From the NCBI GenBank assembly GCA_934717185.1, contig CAKUYQ010000001.1, forward strand, positions 62,001 through 126,000: 64,000 nucleotides of DNA, written 5' to 3'. This document shows positions 7,592 through 15,492 of the stretch, piece by piece. Position 1 is the first letter of the stretch. Each line of letters opens with the position of its first letter. Below the pieces are notes generated by a model. That model saw only the letters and a program-made list of their open reading frames with translations. It was not told the origin of the DNA and did not search any database. The position numbers and the translations under genes are program-made. This DNA comes from an uncultured Bacteroidales bacterium (GTDB taxonomy: Bacteria; Bacteroidota; Bacteroidia; Bacteroidales; UBA932).

Positions 7592-8998
7592 ATGAATGAT
7601 TTGCCAAAGGAATTTGTAGAGATTGTAAATGATGCATTTGGGAGCACTGTAGCGTCTGAATTATGTGGTGCTTTAGTATCTGCAGAACAGTCTGTGGCCG
7701 TAAGGTTTAATCCGTATAAAGTGTCAGATTGTGTGAAGGATGCTCTGTCTGCGCATATAGGCGGTAGCGTTCCTTGGTGTGGTAGTGGCTTTCATCTTAC
7801 AAGCAGACCCTCTTTTGTTTTTGACCCATTGTTTCATGCGGGGGCATATTATGTTCAGGACCCATCTGCAATGTATATGGAGATGGCCCTTAAAGCTGCC
7901 GGATATACAACACGTGAATCGTTAGAGGATCTGAAAGTGTTGGATCTGTGTGCTGCTCCAGGTGGAAAAAGTACACATCTGCTCTCTTTGCTGCCATCAA
8001 GCTCTCTGTTGGTCTCCAACGAGGTAATTAGTTCAAGAGCAACAATTCTTGCAGAAAATATAGCAAAATGGGGATGCGACAATGTTGCTGTAACAAACTC
8101 AGATCCTTCCGATTTCTCAAAGCTTTTGGAGTGGTTTGACATTATAGTAGCAGATGCTCCATGTTCCGGCGAAGGGATGTTCCGGAAAGATCCTAATGCA
8201 ATAAAGGAGTGGAGCCTTGCAAATGTAAGACTATGTAGCGAACGTCAGCAACGTATCTTGTCCGATATATGGCCAGCCTTGGCCCCAGGCGGTGTGCTGA
8301 TCTACTCTACATGTACATTCAACAGGTATGAAAATGACGGAATCATAGAGTTTATAGTTGATAATTTTGGGGCGGAGGTTATCTCTCTCTCGTCTTTGGC
8401 CAATATATTTCCGCAGTTGTATATTACCGGGGCTGGTGGTTGCCAGTTTATACCGGGAAGGGTAGATGGTGAAGGACAGTATCTTGCTGTAGTTAGAAAA
8501 AAAGAGGAATCATCCACATGCAGCAGTTTGGGTAGAGTGCCATTTTTACACAAGGAGAGGAGAGGAGGCGGTTTAAACAATAAGGGCAGATTTACAGTTC
8601 CTACATTCTTAAAATCCTTTATAGATGAGGATTATGAACTGTTCTTAAAAAATGATCTCATTAAAGCTGTTCCAAGGTCATATATCGCATCTCTAAGTAG
8701 ATTAGAGAGTTCTTTAAAGGTTATTATGTCGGGAAGAGCAGTAGCAAATACTTTAGGCGCTCCGGCGGCAGATTTGGCATTGTCTGACAATATCTCCAAA
8801 ATAGATATTCCAAAAGTGGAACTTTCTAAGGAGGATGCTATTAAATTTCTACAAAGGGAGCCGCTTATATTTAATGGTAGCCCTAAAGGTTACCTTCTGC
8901 TTACCTATATGGGGCTTGGGCTTGGCTTTGTAAAGAATCTTGGAAACAGAAGCAACAGCCTATTGCCAATGAACAGACGTATCTTAAAAAGGCTTTAG
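7592..8998 (+). CDS. RsmF/NSUN-type rRNA (cytosine-C5) methyltransferase
   Basis: 468 residues. The SAM-binding motif I is DLCAAPGGKSTHLL, motif IV with the first catalytic cysteine is DAPCSGEGMFRKDP, and motif VI with the second cysteine is YSTCTFNRYEND; together they define the NOL1/NOP2/Sun family. The C-terminal third (about residues 310-468) carries an RNA-binding PUA-like part ending GLGLGFVKNLGNR, as in E. coli RsmF (YebU), which modifies C1407 of 16S rRNA. The exact target base here is inferred. A slightly unusual lysine/glutamate-rich linker lies between the domains. Confidence 0.9.
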   Translation: MNDLPKEFVEIVNDAFGSTVASELCGALVSAEQSVAVRFNPYKVSDCVKDALSAHIGGSVPWCGSGFHLTSRPSFVFDPLFHAGAYYVQDPSAMYMEMALKAAGYTTRESLEDLKVLDLCAAPGGKSTHLLSLLPSSSLLVSNEVISSRATILAENIAKWGCDNVAVTNSDPSDFSKLLEWFDIIVADAPCSGEGMFRKDPNAIKEWSLANVRLCSERQQRILSDIWPALAPGGVLIYSTCTFNRYENDGIIEFIVDNFGAEVISLSSLANIFPQLYITGAGGCQFIPGRVDGEGQYLAVVRKKEESSTCSSLGRVPFLHKERRGGGLNNKGRFTVPTFLKSFIDEDYELFLKNDLIKAVPRSYIASLSRLESSLKVIMSGRAVANTLGAPAADLALSDNISKIDIPKVELSKEDAIKFLQREPLIFNGSPKGYLLLTYMGLGLGFVKNLGNRSNSLLPMNRRILKRL

Positions 8999-9039
8999 CG
9001 CTAATTTAGTTGATAGTTGAAAGTTTATAGTGTATAGAG

Positions 9040-9150
9040 AATTGCTTTGGCGTTGGCATTAGCTTTGGCTATTTATAAAAGTGAAGAGAGTAAAGAAAGT
9101 AAAGAAGGTAAAGAAGGTAAAGAGAGTAGAGAAAGTAAAGAGGGGATAGA
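9040..9150 (+). repeat. Composite low-complexity intergenic repeat
   Basis: TTGGCGTTGGCATTAGCTTTGGC (the reverse-strand form of GCYAAM) followed by a GTAAAGAAGGTAAAGAG tract, between the convergent methyltransferase and nqrF genes. Confidence 0.65.
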
Positions 9151-9152
9151 GT

Positions 9153-9182
9153 AAAAAAGGATGGCCTAAACCATCCCTTTTT
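9153..9182. terminator. Bidirectional terminator between rsmF-like gene and nqrF
   Basis: AAAAAAGGATGG-CCTAAA-CCATCCCTTTTT is symmetric, with an A run before and a T run after the stem, so it can stop transcripts from both convergent units. Confidence 0.75.
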
Positions 9183-9246
9183 ATTTAGCTTTATACCTTA
9201 TCCAAAAATTATATAAAACATATTACCATTTTATATAATTTTTTAA

Positions 9247-10488
9247 TTAGGAACCGAAGTTATCATACATAACATTCTCTGCCGGAACTCCCAAATTATC
9301 CAGCATCTTAACAACAGATGAGGTCATCATAGGAGGACCGCACAAGTAGTATTCAATATCCTCCGGAGCCTCGTGGTTCTTAAGGTAGTTGTCAAACAAT
9401 ACCTGATGTATGAATCCTGTAGGACCATCCCAATTGTCTCCAGGCTGAGGATCTGATAATGCAATGTGGAATGTAAAGTTAGGGAACTCACGTGCAATCT
9501 CTTCAAAGTCTGCCTCATAAAAGATCTCCTTACGGCTTCTTGCACCATACCAGAAGCTAACCTTTCGGGTTGTCTTAAGTGTCTTAAACAGATGGAAGAT
9601 ATGTGAACGCATAGGAGCCATACCTGCACCACCTCCAACAAAGACAATCTCATTCTGAGTATCTTTAAGGAAGAACTCTCCATAAGGACCGGATATTGTA
9701 ACCTTGTCGCCTGGTTTCCTTGAGAAGATATATGATGAACTGATACCAGGGTTAACAGCTTTGAAACCGCCTGTAGCTCTGTCGAATGGAGGGGTTGCAA
9801 TACGTATGTTAAGCATAATTATATTGCCCTCTGCAGGGTGGTTGGCCATTGAGTATGCTCTGAAAGTTGCTGTAGGGTTAACCATTTTAAGGTCGAACAT
9901 CTTCATCTTCTCCCAGTCATCTCTGTATTCAGGCTCAACATCTATGTTCTTGTAATCAACTTCGCAGGCAGGAATGTCTATCTGAATATATCCACCTGAA
10001 CGGAATTTAAGATTCTCACCCTCCGGAAGTTTTACAACAAATTCTTTAATGAATGTTGCAACGTTGTGGTTACTTACAACCTCGCATTCCCACTTCTTAA
10101 TACCAAGGATCTCCTCAGGTACAGCTATCTTAAGGTTGTCTTTAACCTTTACCTGACAACCAAGACGCCAATTGTTCTGGATCTGTTTCCTTGAGAAAAA
10201 CCCTACCTCAGTAGGGAGAATCTCTCCGCCACCGCTAAGAACACGGCATTTGCACATACCGCAGGTTCCACCGCCACCGCAGGCAGACGGAAGGAATATC
10301 TTTTGGCTTGCAAGTGTTGCCAACAAAGATGAGCCGGTTTCAACATCCAAAACCTTGTCACCATTATTAATATCTATTTTAACATTACCGCTTGGGGTAA
10401 GTTTAGCCTTTGCCCAAAGCAGAAGGCCAACTAAGATTAGGGTAAGCGCTAAAAAAGCTACTACCGAAATAATTATCAATTTAACCAT
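9247..10488 (-). CDS. nqrF: Na+-translocating NADH:quinone reductase subunit F
   Basis: 413 residues. This is the NADH-oxidising entry subunit of the Na+ pump. One N-terminal membrane helix (about residues 3-27) is followed by a 2Fe-2S ferredoxin domain with SACGGGGTCGMCKCRV supplying the clustered cysteines. Then comes a ferredoxin-reductase-like half with the flavin motif RAYSMAN and the nucleotide-binding GGGAGMAPMRSH, ending YLCGPPMM near the C terminus. It is the last gene of the nqr operon, 20 bases after nqrE. No apbE (flavin transferase) gene is in this window. Confidence 0.97.
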   Translation of the reverse strand: MVKLIIISVVAFLALTLILVGLLLWAKAKLTPSGNVKIDINNGDKVLDVETGSSLLATLASQKIFLPSACGGGGTCGMCKCRVLSGGGEILPTEVGFFSRKQIQNNWRLGCQVKVKDNLKIAVPEEILGIKKWECEVVSNHNVATFIKEFVVKLPEGENLKFRSGGYIQIDIPACEVDYKNIDVEPEYRDDWEKMKMFDLKMVNPTATFRAYSMANHPAEGNIIMLNIRIATPPFDRATGGFKAVNPGISSSYIFSRKPGDKVTISGPYGEFFLKDTQNEIVFVGGGAGMAPMRSHIFHLFKTLKTTRKVSFWYGARSRKEIFYEADFEEIAREFPNFTFHIALSDPQPGDNWDGPTGFIHQVLFDNYLKNHEAPEDIEYYLCGPPMMTSSVVKMLDNLGVPAENVMYDNFGS

Positions 10489-10507
10489 ATTCTAACTTTT
10501 TTAGCAA

Positions 10508-11125
10508 TTACAATGTTATACCCATAAAACTCATAAATGCCATACCCATAAGACCTGTAACGATAAATGTTATACCAAGTCCTTTTAAAGGGGCAGGAAC
10601 ATTTGAGTATTTTAATTTTTCTCTAATGGCAGCAAGTGCAACAATCGCCAACAGCCAACCTATGCCGGATCCAAGCCCGAATACAGTAGCCTCTGCAAGG
10701 CTTGAGTAACCCCTCTCCTGCATGAATAGAGATGCTCCAAGTATTGCACAGTTTACTGCAATAAGAGGAAGGAATATACCTAGTTGAGCATATAGCGATG
10801 GAGAAAATTTCTCAACAGCCATCTCAACTATCTGAGTTATGCTGGCTATAACAGCTATAAAGATGATAAAGCTAAGGAAGCTGAGATCCACATCCTTAAA
10901 CTCTTCACCCATCCAAGACAGAGAACCTGCAGAAAGCACGTATGTGTTAAGCAGATAGTTTATTGGGAGTGTAACGCCTAAAACGAATACTACGGCAATA
11001 CCCAATCCCATAGCTGTCTTAACATTTTTTGATACTGCCAAGAATGAACACATTCCCAAAAAGAAGGCAAATATCATATTGTCCACAAAAATGGACTTTA
11101 CAAACAAACTGATTAAATCTTGCAT
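10508..11125 (-). CDS. nqrE: Na+-translocating NADH:quinone reductase subunit E
   Basis: 205 residues with six hydrophobic segments, homologous to NqrD and to RnfA. The family pattern is seen in FFLGMCSFLAVSKNVKTA and in VNCAILGASLFMQERGY; such cysteines in NqrD/NqrE bind a membrane 2Fe-2S centre in the known structure. It is part of the membrane core that couples electron transfer to Na+ export. It begins 16 bases after nqrD. Confidence 0.96.
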   Translation of the reverse strand: MQDLISLFVKSIFVDNMIFAFFLGMCSFLAVSKNVKTAMGLGIAVVFVLGVTLPINYLLNTYVLSAGSLSWMGEEFKDVDLSFLSFIIFIAVIASITQIVEMAVEKFSPSLYAQLGIFLPLIAVNCAILGASLFMQERGYSSLAEATVFGLGSGIGWLLAIVALAAIREKLKYSNVPAPLKGLGITFIVTGLMGMAFMSFMGITL

Positions 11126-11141
11126 AATGGTATCCGTTTAA

Positions 11142-11762
11142 TTATTTCTCCTGTAAGTTTTTCTGAATACTTCTCTGTACCCAGATAATACATCCAACCA
11201 AAATCAAAGCCATTGGAGGCATAATGAACAGACCGTTGTTCATATACCATCCTCCGTTTACAGCGTACCAGCTTTCCGGAATGATCTGCACTCCAAACAA
11301 AGTTCCTGAGCCAATCAACTCACGGAAGAATGCAATAACAATAAGTACCAATCCGTAGCCAAGGCCGTTTGCCAAACCATCAATAAAAGATGGAATAGGC
11401 TTGTTGCCAAGGGCAAAAGCCTCAATTCTACCCATAATGATACAGTTGGTAATGATTAGACCAACGAACACAGAGAGCTGCTTGCTTACATCGTATGCAA
11501 AAGCTTTAAGGAACTGGTCTATAAGAATAACGAACAGCGCAACTACAACCAACTGAACTATAATTCTAATTCGGTTTGGAATAGTATTTCTTATCATTGA
11601 AACAAGCATGCTTGAAAACCCTGTGACAAGCATAACAGATATTGCCATTACGCAGGCAGGTTCCATTTTTGCGGTTACCGCAAGAGAGGAACATATACCC
11701 AATACCAATACGGTTACCGGGTTACCATTAAATATAGGATTTGTAAATATCTTCTTATCCAT
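11142..11762 (-). CDS. nqrD: Na+-translocating NADH:quinone reductase subunit D
   Basis: 206 residues with six membrane segments, a sister of NqrE. Conserved GICSSLAVTAKMEPA and LIITNCIIMGRIEAFA carry the paired cysteine positions that with NqrE form the intramembrane iron-sulfur centre. GLGYGLVLIVIAFFRELIGSGTLFG is the typical late helix. Length is normal, and nqrC ends eight bases before it. Confidence 0.96.
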   Translation of the reverse strand: MDKKIFTNPIFNGNPVTVLVLGICSSLAVTAKMEPACVMAISVMLVTGFSSMLVSMIRNTIPNRIRIIVQLVVVALFVILIDQFLKAFAYDVSKQLSVFVGLIITNCIIMGRIEAFALGNKPIPSFIDGLANGLGYGLVLIVIAFFRELIGSGTLFGVQIIPESWYAVNGGWYMNNGLFIMPPMALILVGCIIWVQRSIQKNLQEK

Positions 11763-11770
11763 TGTCTTAT

Positions 11771-12598
11771 CTATTTAGTAGAGTTTTCTTCCTGTTCAAC
11801 TACCTCTTCTGTAATCTCTTCCGCTACATCTTCCGCTGCAACAGCAACATTGCTTTTCATAAGATATGGGGTATAGTGTCCCAACCACATCCTGATTGTT
11901 GCATCAAGAGATTTACTAGTTATTGTACCGCCTGAGATAGCATCAACCTCATGCATATTGCCTGGAGTAGCGCCTCCCTTTACAATATTTACAGAGGTAA
12001 ACTTGCCGTTTTCAAAGATCTGCTTGCCAACAAACTGGCCGCTGAATCTTGGAGTGGCAATCTCTGCTCCAAGTCCCGGGGTCTCACTCTTATGGTCAAA
12101 TATGGCTCCCGACAAAGTGTTGTTGTCATCGCTAATAGCAAGGTATCCCCAAATAGCGCCCCAAAGACCAGCTCCGTAGCAAGAGAGAATCTTTACAACT
12201 TTTCCATCCGGCATAGTGCAGATGAAAACAGGTAACTGAAGTTTTTGAAGATCTGCATCCTTGTCGCTCTCAGACGCTATCTTTTTCATAAGGTCGTACT
12301 GGGTTTTAAGATCAACTGTAAAAGCTGTACCTTCTACTTTGTTACCATTAAAATCAACCACGTAGGAATCGGTGATATATTTGTTGAACTCACCTTGTAT
12401 GTACGCAAGTTTGTTTGGTGCGGAACCGCTCTCCTGAGCAAGTCCTACAGATGAGAGGATACTCAACTGTTTTTCACCGTCTATGTTAAGTTGCTGTTTA
12501 TCCTTAAGACTTTGTGAAACAAAAGCCAAAACAGCAGCAACAACAATTACCAATACAGCTGCGTATATTATTGTGTATGAATTTTTATTTGTATTCAT
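11771..12598 (-). CDS. nqrC: Na+-translocating NADH:quinone reductase subunit C
   Basis: 275 residues. One N-terminal membrane helix (about residues 8-28) anchors an FMN-binding domain in the periplasm. The flavinylation site is in DAISGGTITSKSLD; the threonine of this S-G-x-T motif should carry covalent FMN, as in the characterised enzyme. GLWGAIWGYLAI and ETPGLGAEI are conserved. The C-terminal tail of about 25 residues is unusually acidic (AAEDVAEEITEEVVEQEE). ApbE is required for flavinylation and must be encoded elsewhere. Confidence 0.96.
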   Translation of the reverse strand: MNTNKNSYTIIYAAVLVIVVAAVLAFVSQSLKDKQQLNIDGEKQLSILSSVGLAQESGSAPNKLAYIQGEFNKYITDSYVVDFNGNKVEGTAFTVDLKTQYDLMKKIASESDKDADLQKLQLPVFICTMPDGKVVKILSCYGAGLWGAIWGYLAISDDNNTLSGAIFDHKSETPGLGAEIATPRFSGQFVGKQIFENGKFTSVNIVKGGATPGNMHEVDAISGGTITSKSLDATIRMWLGHYTPYLMKSNVAVAAEDVAEEITEEVVEQEENSTK

Positions 12599-12609
12599 TT
12601 CTGTTACTC

Positions 12610-13776
12610 TTAATTTGTTTTAGCTCTTTTTAGTCTTCTCTTTATATTACCCTCAATTACATAGTAATCAATTAGAGGTGCAAATGTATTGAGAAGCAGG
12701 ATGGCAAGCATCATTCCCTCCGGATAGCCGGGGTTGAACAATCTTATTATAACTGCCATTGCTCCAACAAGGAAACCGTAGATCCACTTGCCTTTCTCTG
12801 TCTGTGCAGATGTAACAGGATCTGTTGCCATGAAAACTGCTCCAAATGCAAATCCTCCCATTACAAGGTGATAATAAGCAGGAACCGAAGCTGCAGTGCC
12901 GGGCTCTGCAAAAGCATTTGCCAAGAATCCAACAGCAAGGCATCCAACAACGCTGGAAACCATTATCTTCCAGCTTGCTACTCCTGTAAAGATAAGGATA
13001 ACGGCACCAATAAGGATAGCCACTGTAGATGTTTCACCAATTGAACCAGGGATAAAACCGTAGAACATATCCATGAATCCTGTAGAGCCAAGACCCTCAA
13101 CACCGTTTGATATAAGTGAAAGAGGTGTTGCTCCGGAGAAACCGTCTACAACAGGCTGAGCCTTTGCTGTAAGACCGTTAATCCAGATTGTATCTCCTGA
13201 AATCGTAGACGGGTAAGCAAAGAATACAAAGGCACGTGCAATAAGTGCAGGGTTCCATATATTCATACCTGTACCGCCAAATACCTCTTTGCCAATGATA
13301 ACTGCAAATGCAACTGCAATAGCAAGAATCCATAAAGGAATGTCTACAGGCATTATAAGAGGAATAATCATACCGGATACAAGGTATCCCTCATTAACCT
13401 CATGACCTCTTAACTGTGCAGAGATGAACTCAATACCCAATCCAACTACGTACGAAACTATAATAAGAGGTAAAACCTTTAGGAATCCAAACCAGAATTT
13501 ACCCCAGAATGTCATATCCAAACCAAAAGCAAGCGAGTGCTGGTATCCAACATTCCACATACCGAACAACATGGCAGGGATAAGTGCAAAGACAACAACA
13601 GACATAACTCTTTTGAGGTCTACGCAGTCTCTAACCTGAGCACCCTTTGTCGTAACTGTATTTGGAACAAACAGGAAGGTTTCAAAGGCATCAAATGTAG
13701 AGTGCAGGAAACCTAATTTGCCACCTTTGCTAAAGGTTGGCTTCATTTTGTCAACAAGTTTTAATAATCCTTTCAT
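12610..13776 (-). CDS. nqrB: Na+-translocating NADH:quinone reductase subunit B
   Basis: 388 residues, the largest membrane subunit. Around ten hydrophobic segments are present. The FMN attachment motif is VDGFSGATPLSLI (S-G-A-T), matching the flavinylated threonine of NqrB. KEVFGGTGMNIWNPALIARAFVFFAYP is a strong family signature also found in RnfD. NqrB holds riboflavin and forms part of the sodium and quinone path with NqrA. It starts 12 bases after nqrA. Confidence 0.97.
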   Translation of the reverse strand: MKGLLKLVDKMKPTFSKGGKLGFLHSTFDAFETFLFVPNTVTTKGAQVRDCVDLKRVMSVVVFALIPAMLFGMWNVGYQHSLAFGLDMTFWGKFWFGFLKVLPLIIVSYVVGLGIEFISAQLRGHEVNEGYLVSGMIIPLIMPVDIPLWILAIAVAFAVIIGKEVFGGTGMNIWNPALIARAFVFFAYPSTISGDTIWINGLTAKAQPVVDGFSGATPLSLISNGVEGLGSTGFMDMFYGFIPGSIGETSTVAILIGAVILIFTGVASWKIMVSSVVGCLAVGFLANAFAEPGTAASVPAYYHLVMGGFAFGAVFMATDPVTSAQTEKGKWIYGFLVGAMAVIIRLFNPGYPEGMMLAILLLNTFAPLIDYYVIEGNIKRRLKRAKTN

Positions 13777-13787
13777 ACTCTATATTA

Positions 13788-15167
13788 TTATGCCATTTCT
13801 TTAATCATAATATCAATACCCTTTTCAACTATCTGCTGGACATCTATTTTAGAAGGACATACATATTCGCAAAGAGCAAGATCTTCCGGAACAACCTCAT
13901 ATATTCCAAGCTGCTCCATCTTGTCTATATCCTCTGCAAGAATGGCCTTTAACAGATATACAGGATAGATATCCATTGGAAGAACCTTTTCGTACAGACC
14001 TGTAACGACAAAAGCCCTGTGGCCTCCGTTGAGATTTGAGTCTGCATCATATTTCTTACCGGGTGTAAGCCATGAGAAGTATGAGTGAGAGAAGCTGAAC
14101 TTCTTAGGTCTGAAGATTTTGGCCCAACCAAGACACTCGTAGTAATCTCCCTCTGAGATTAGGGTTATCTGCGAGTCATAGAAACCGAGATAGCCGTTGT
14201 GGCCTACATTCTCTCCGCTAAGTACGTTTCCGCTAATGTATCTTATATCGCAAGGTTGTCCGTAAAGCTCCTCTTTGGCGGGACCTGCCATAAAGTCGAT
14301 CTCCTTTATAGCCATGCCGGGAACAGTTTTTATGTACGCATTCTTTGATGCTCTGTTTCCGGTGACTGCAACAAGCCTGCTTACATCATAAACCCCTTTT
14401 GAGAAAAGTTTGCCTATTGCAGCAAGTGCAACTGCATCAACGGTCCATACAACATCTCCCTTTGAAACAGGATCTATGTGGTGAATCTGTACACCAACAT
14501 TACCTGCAGGGTGCGGACCATCGAATGTTGCAAATTCTACATTCTTAAGTTTGTAGAAAGGTGATGATTCATAGCCCTTGGCTTTGAGACCTACATGCAC
14601 CTTGCCCTTTGTAAGTTTGGAAAGGGCGTCAACTGCAACCTGCATGGAAGCGACCTCATCCTTAAGGACGAAATCGTAATCAGGTGCTAACGGTGCTGAA
14701 TCAAAAGCAGAGATGAAAATTGCTTTGGGTTCGTTTACAGGGTTTGCAATAATACCGTATGGTCTTTGTTTTACAGATGCCCACAATCCACTTTCAAGAA
14801 GCAGTTTGGAAATCTCCTCTTTCGATGCCTTGTTTACATCTGTTTTATTGAATTGCAGATAATCGGTATCTTTATCTGCCTGTACCAGAATCTGAAGAAG
14901 TTTACGCTTTTCACCGCGTACAACCTCCTTTACAGTTCCGCTGCATGGAGAAGTAAAGCATACTTCCGGATGGTATTTGTCTATAAATAACACACTACCG
15001 GCTTTAACGGCGTCACCCTCCCTTACCATAAGTTTTGGAGTTACGCCTTTAAAATCGGTTGGCTTCACAGCAACAACGTCCGGAATAATACTTTTTTCTA
15101 CATTTAGCTCGGCCATTCCTTTTAGCGGAATATCCAAGCCTCTGTGTAATCGAATATGTTTTAGCAT
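13788..15167 (-). CDS. nqrA: Na+-translocating NADH:quinone reductase subunit A
   Basis: 459 residues from the ATG at 15167 (MLKHIRLHRGLDIPLKG), the conserved N terminus; an in-frame start 17 codons earlier overlaps the promoter and is unlikely. This peripheral cytoplasmic subunit shields the quinone site formed with NqrB. GVQIHHIDPVSKGDVVWTVD and the late DLALCEYVCPSKIDVQQIVEKG are characteristic. It is the first gene of the six-gene operon, whose promoter candidate lies about 20 bases upstream. Confidence 0.96.
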   Translation of the reverse strand: MLKHIRLHRGLDIPLKGMAELNVEKSIIPDVVAVKPTDFKGVTPKLMVREGDAVKAGSVLFIDKYHPEVCFTSPCSGTVKEVVRGEKRKLLQILVQADKDTDYLQFNKTDVNKASKEEISKLLLESGLWASVKQRPYGIIANPVNEPKAIFISAFDSAPLAPDYDFVLKDEVASMQVAVDALSKLTKGKVHVGLKAKGYESSPFYKLKNVEFATFDGPHPAGNVGVQIHHIDPVSKGDVVWTVDAVALAAIGKLFSKGVYDVSRLVAVTGNRASKNAYIKTVPGMAIKEIDFMAGPAKEELYGQPCDIRYISGNVLSGENVGHNGYLGFYDSQITLISEGDYYECLGWAKIFRPKKFSFSHSYFSWLTPGKKYDADSNLNGGHRAFVVTGLYEKVLPMDIYPVYLLKAILAEDIDKMEQLGIYEVVPEDLALCEYVCPSKIDVQQIVEKGIDIMIKEMA

Positions 15168-15185
15168 TATTTCAGAAATTTTGCG

Positions 15186-15193
15186 CAAATATA
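15186..15193 (-). promoter_or_regulatory. Candidate -7 box of the nqr operon promoter
   Basis: TATATTTG on the minus strand fits TAnnTTTG exactly; the -33 region (about 15213-15217) fits TTTG only weakly. The predicted start is about 12 bases before the nqrA ATG. Confidence 0.42.
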
Positions 15194-15254
15194 AACATTT
15201 TATATTGTTATAACGCATATTTTATACCTATTTATAATATAAGAAGATTTGACA

Positions 15255-15436
15255 AAAGTCAGCTTTAGCCTTGTTTTTGGCTTTGGCTTTGGCTTTAGCT
15301 TTAGCCTTCTTTACTCTCTATACCTTCTCTACTCTCTATACTATACACTTTCAACTCTTAACTTTTATTTAGCTTTAGCCCTTCTATACTTTCTTTACCA
15401 TTAAAATAGCCAATGCCAACGCTAACGCCAATTAAG
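15255..15436 (+). repeat. Composite low-complexity intergenic repeat
   Basis: TTTGGCTTTGGCTTTAGC-type units, CTTTACTCTCTATACC tracts and, near 15410, AATGCCAACGCTAACGCC fill almost all of the gap between nqrA and pcrA. Apart from the promoters at its edges I see nothing else in this stretch. Confidence 0.65.
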
Positions 15437-15454
15437 CAAAGCATTAAATTTTGT

Positions 15455-15485
15455 TTTGAATTATACCTTTTGAGCAGTAGCTTTG
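15455..15485 (+). promoter_or_regulatory. Promoter of the PcrA/UvrD helicase gene
   Basis: TTTG (15455-15458), 19 bases, TAGCTTTG (15478-15485): an exact two-box match. The ATG lies only eight bases after the -7 box, so the mRNA should start at or within two or three bases of the start codon. Confidence 0.7.
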
Positions 15486-15492
15486 CACCGTT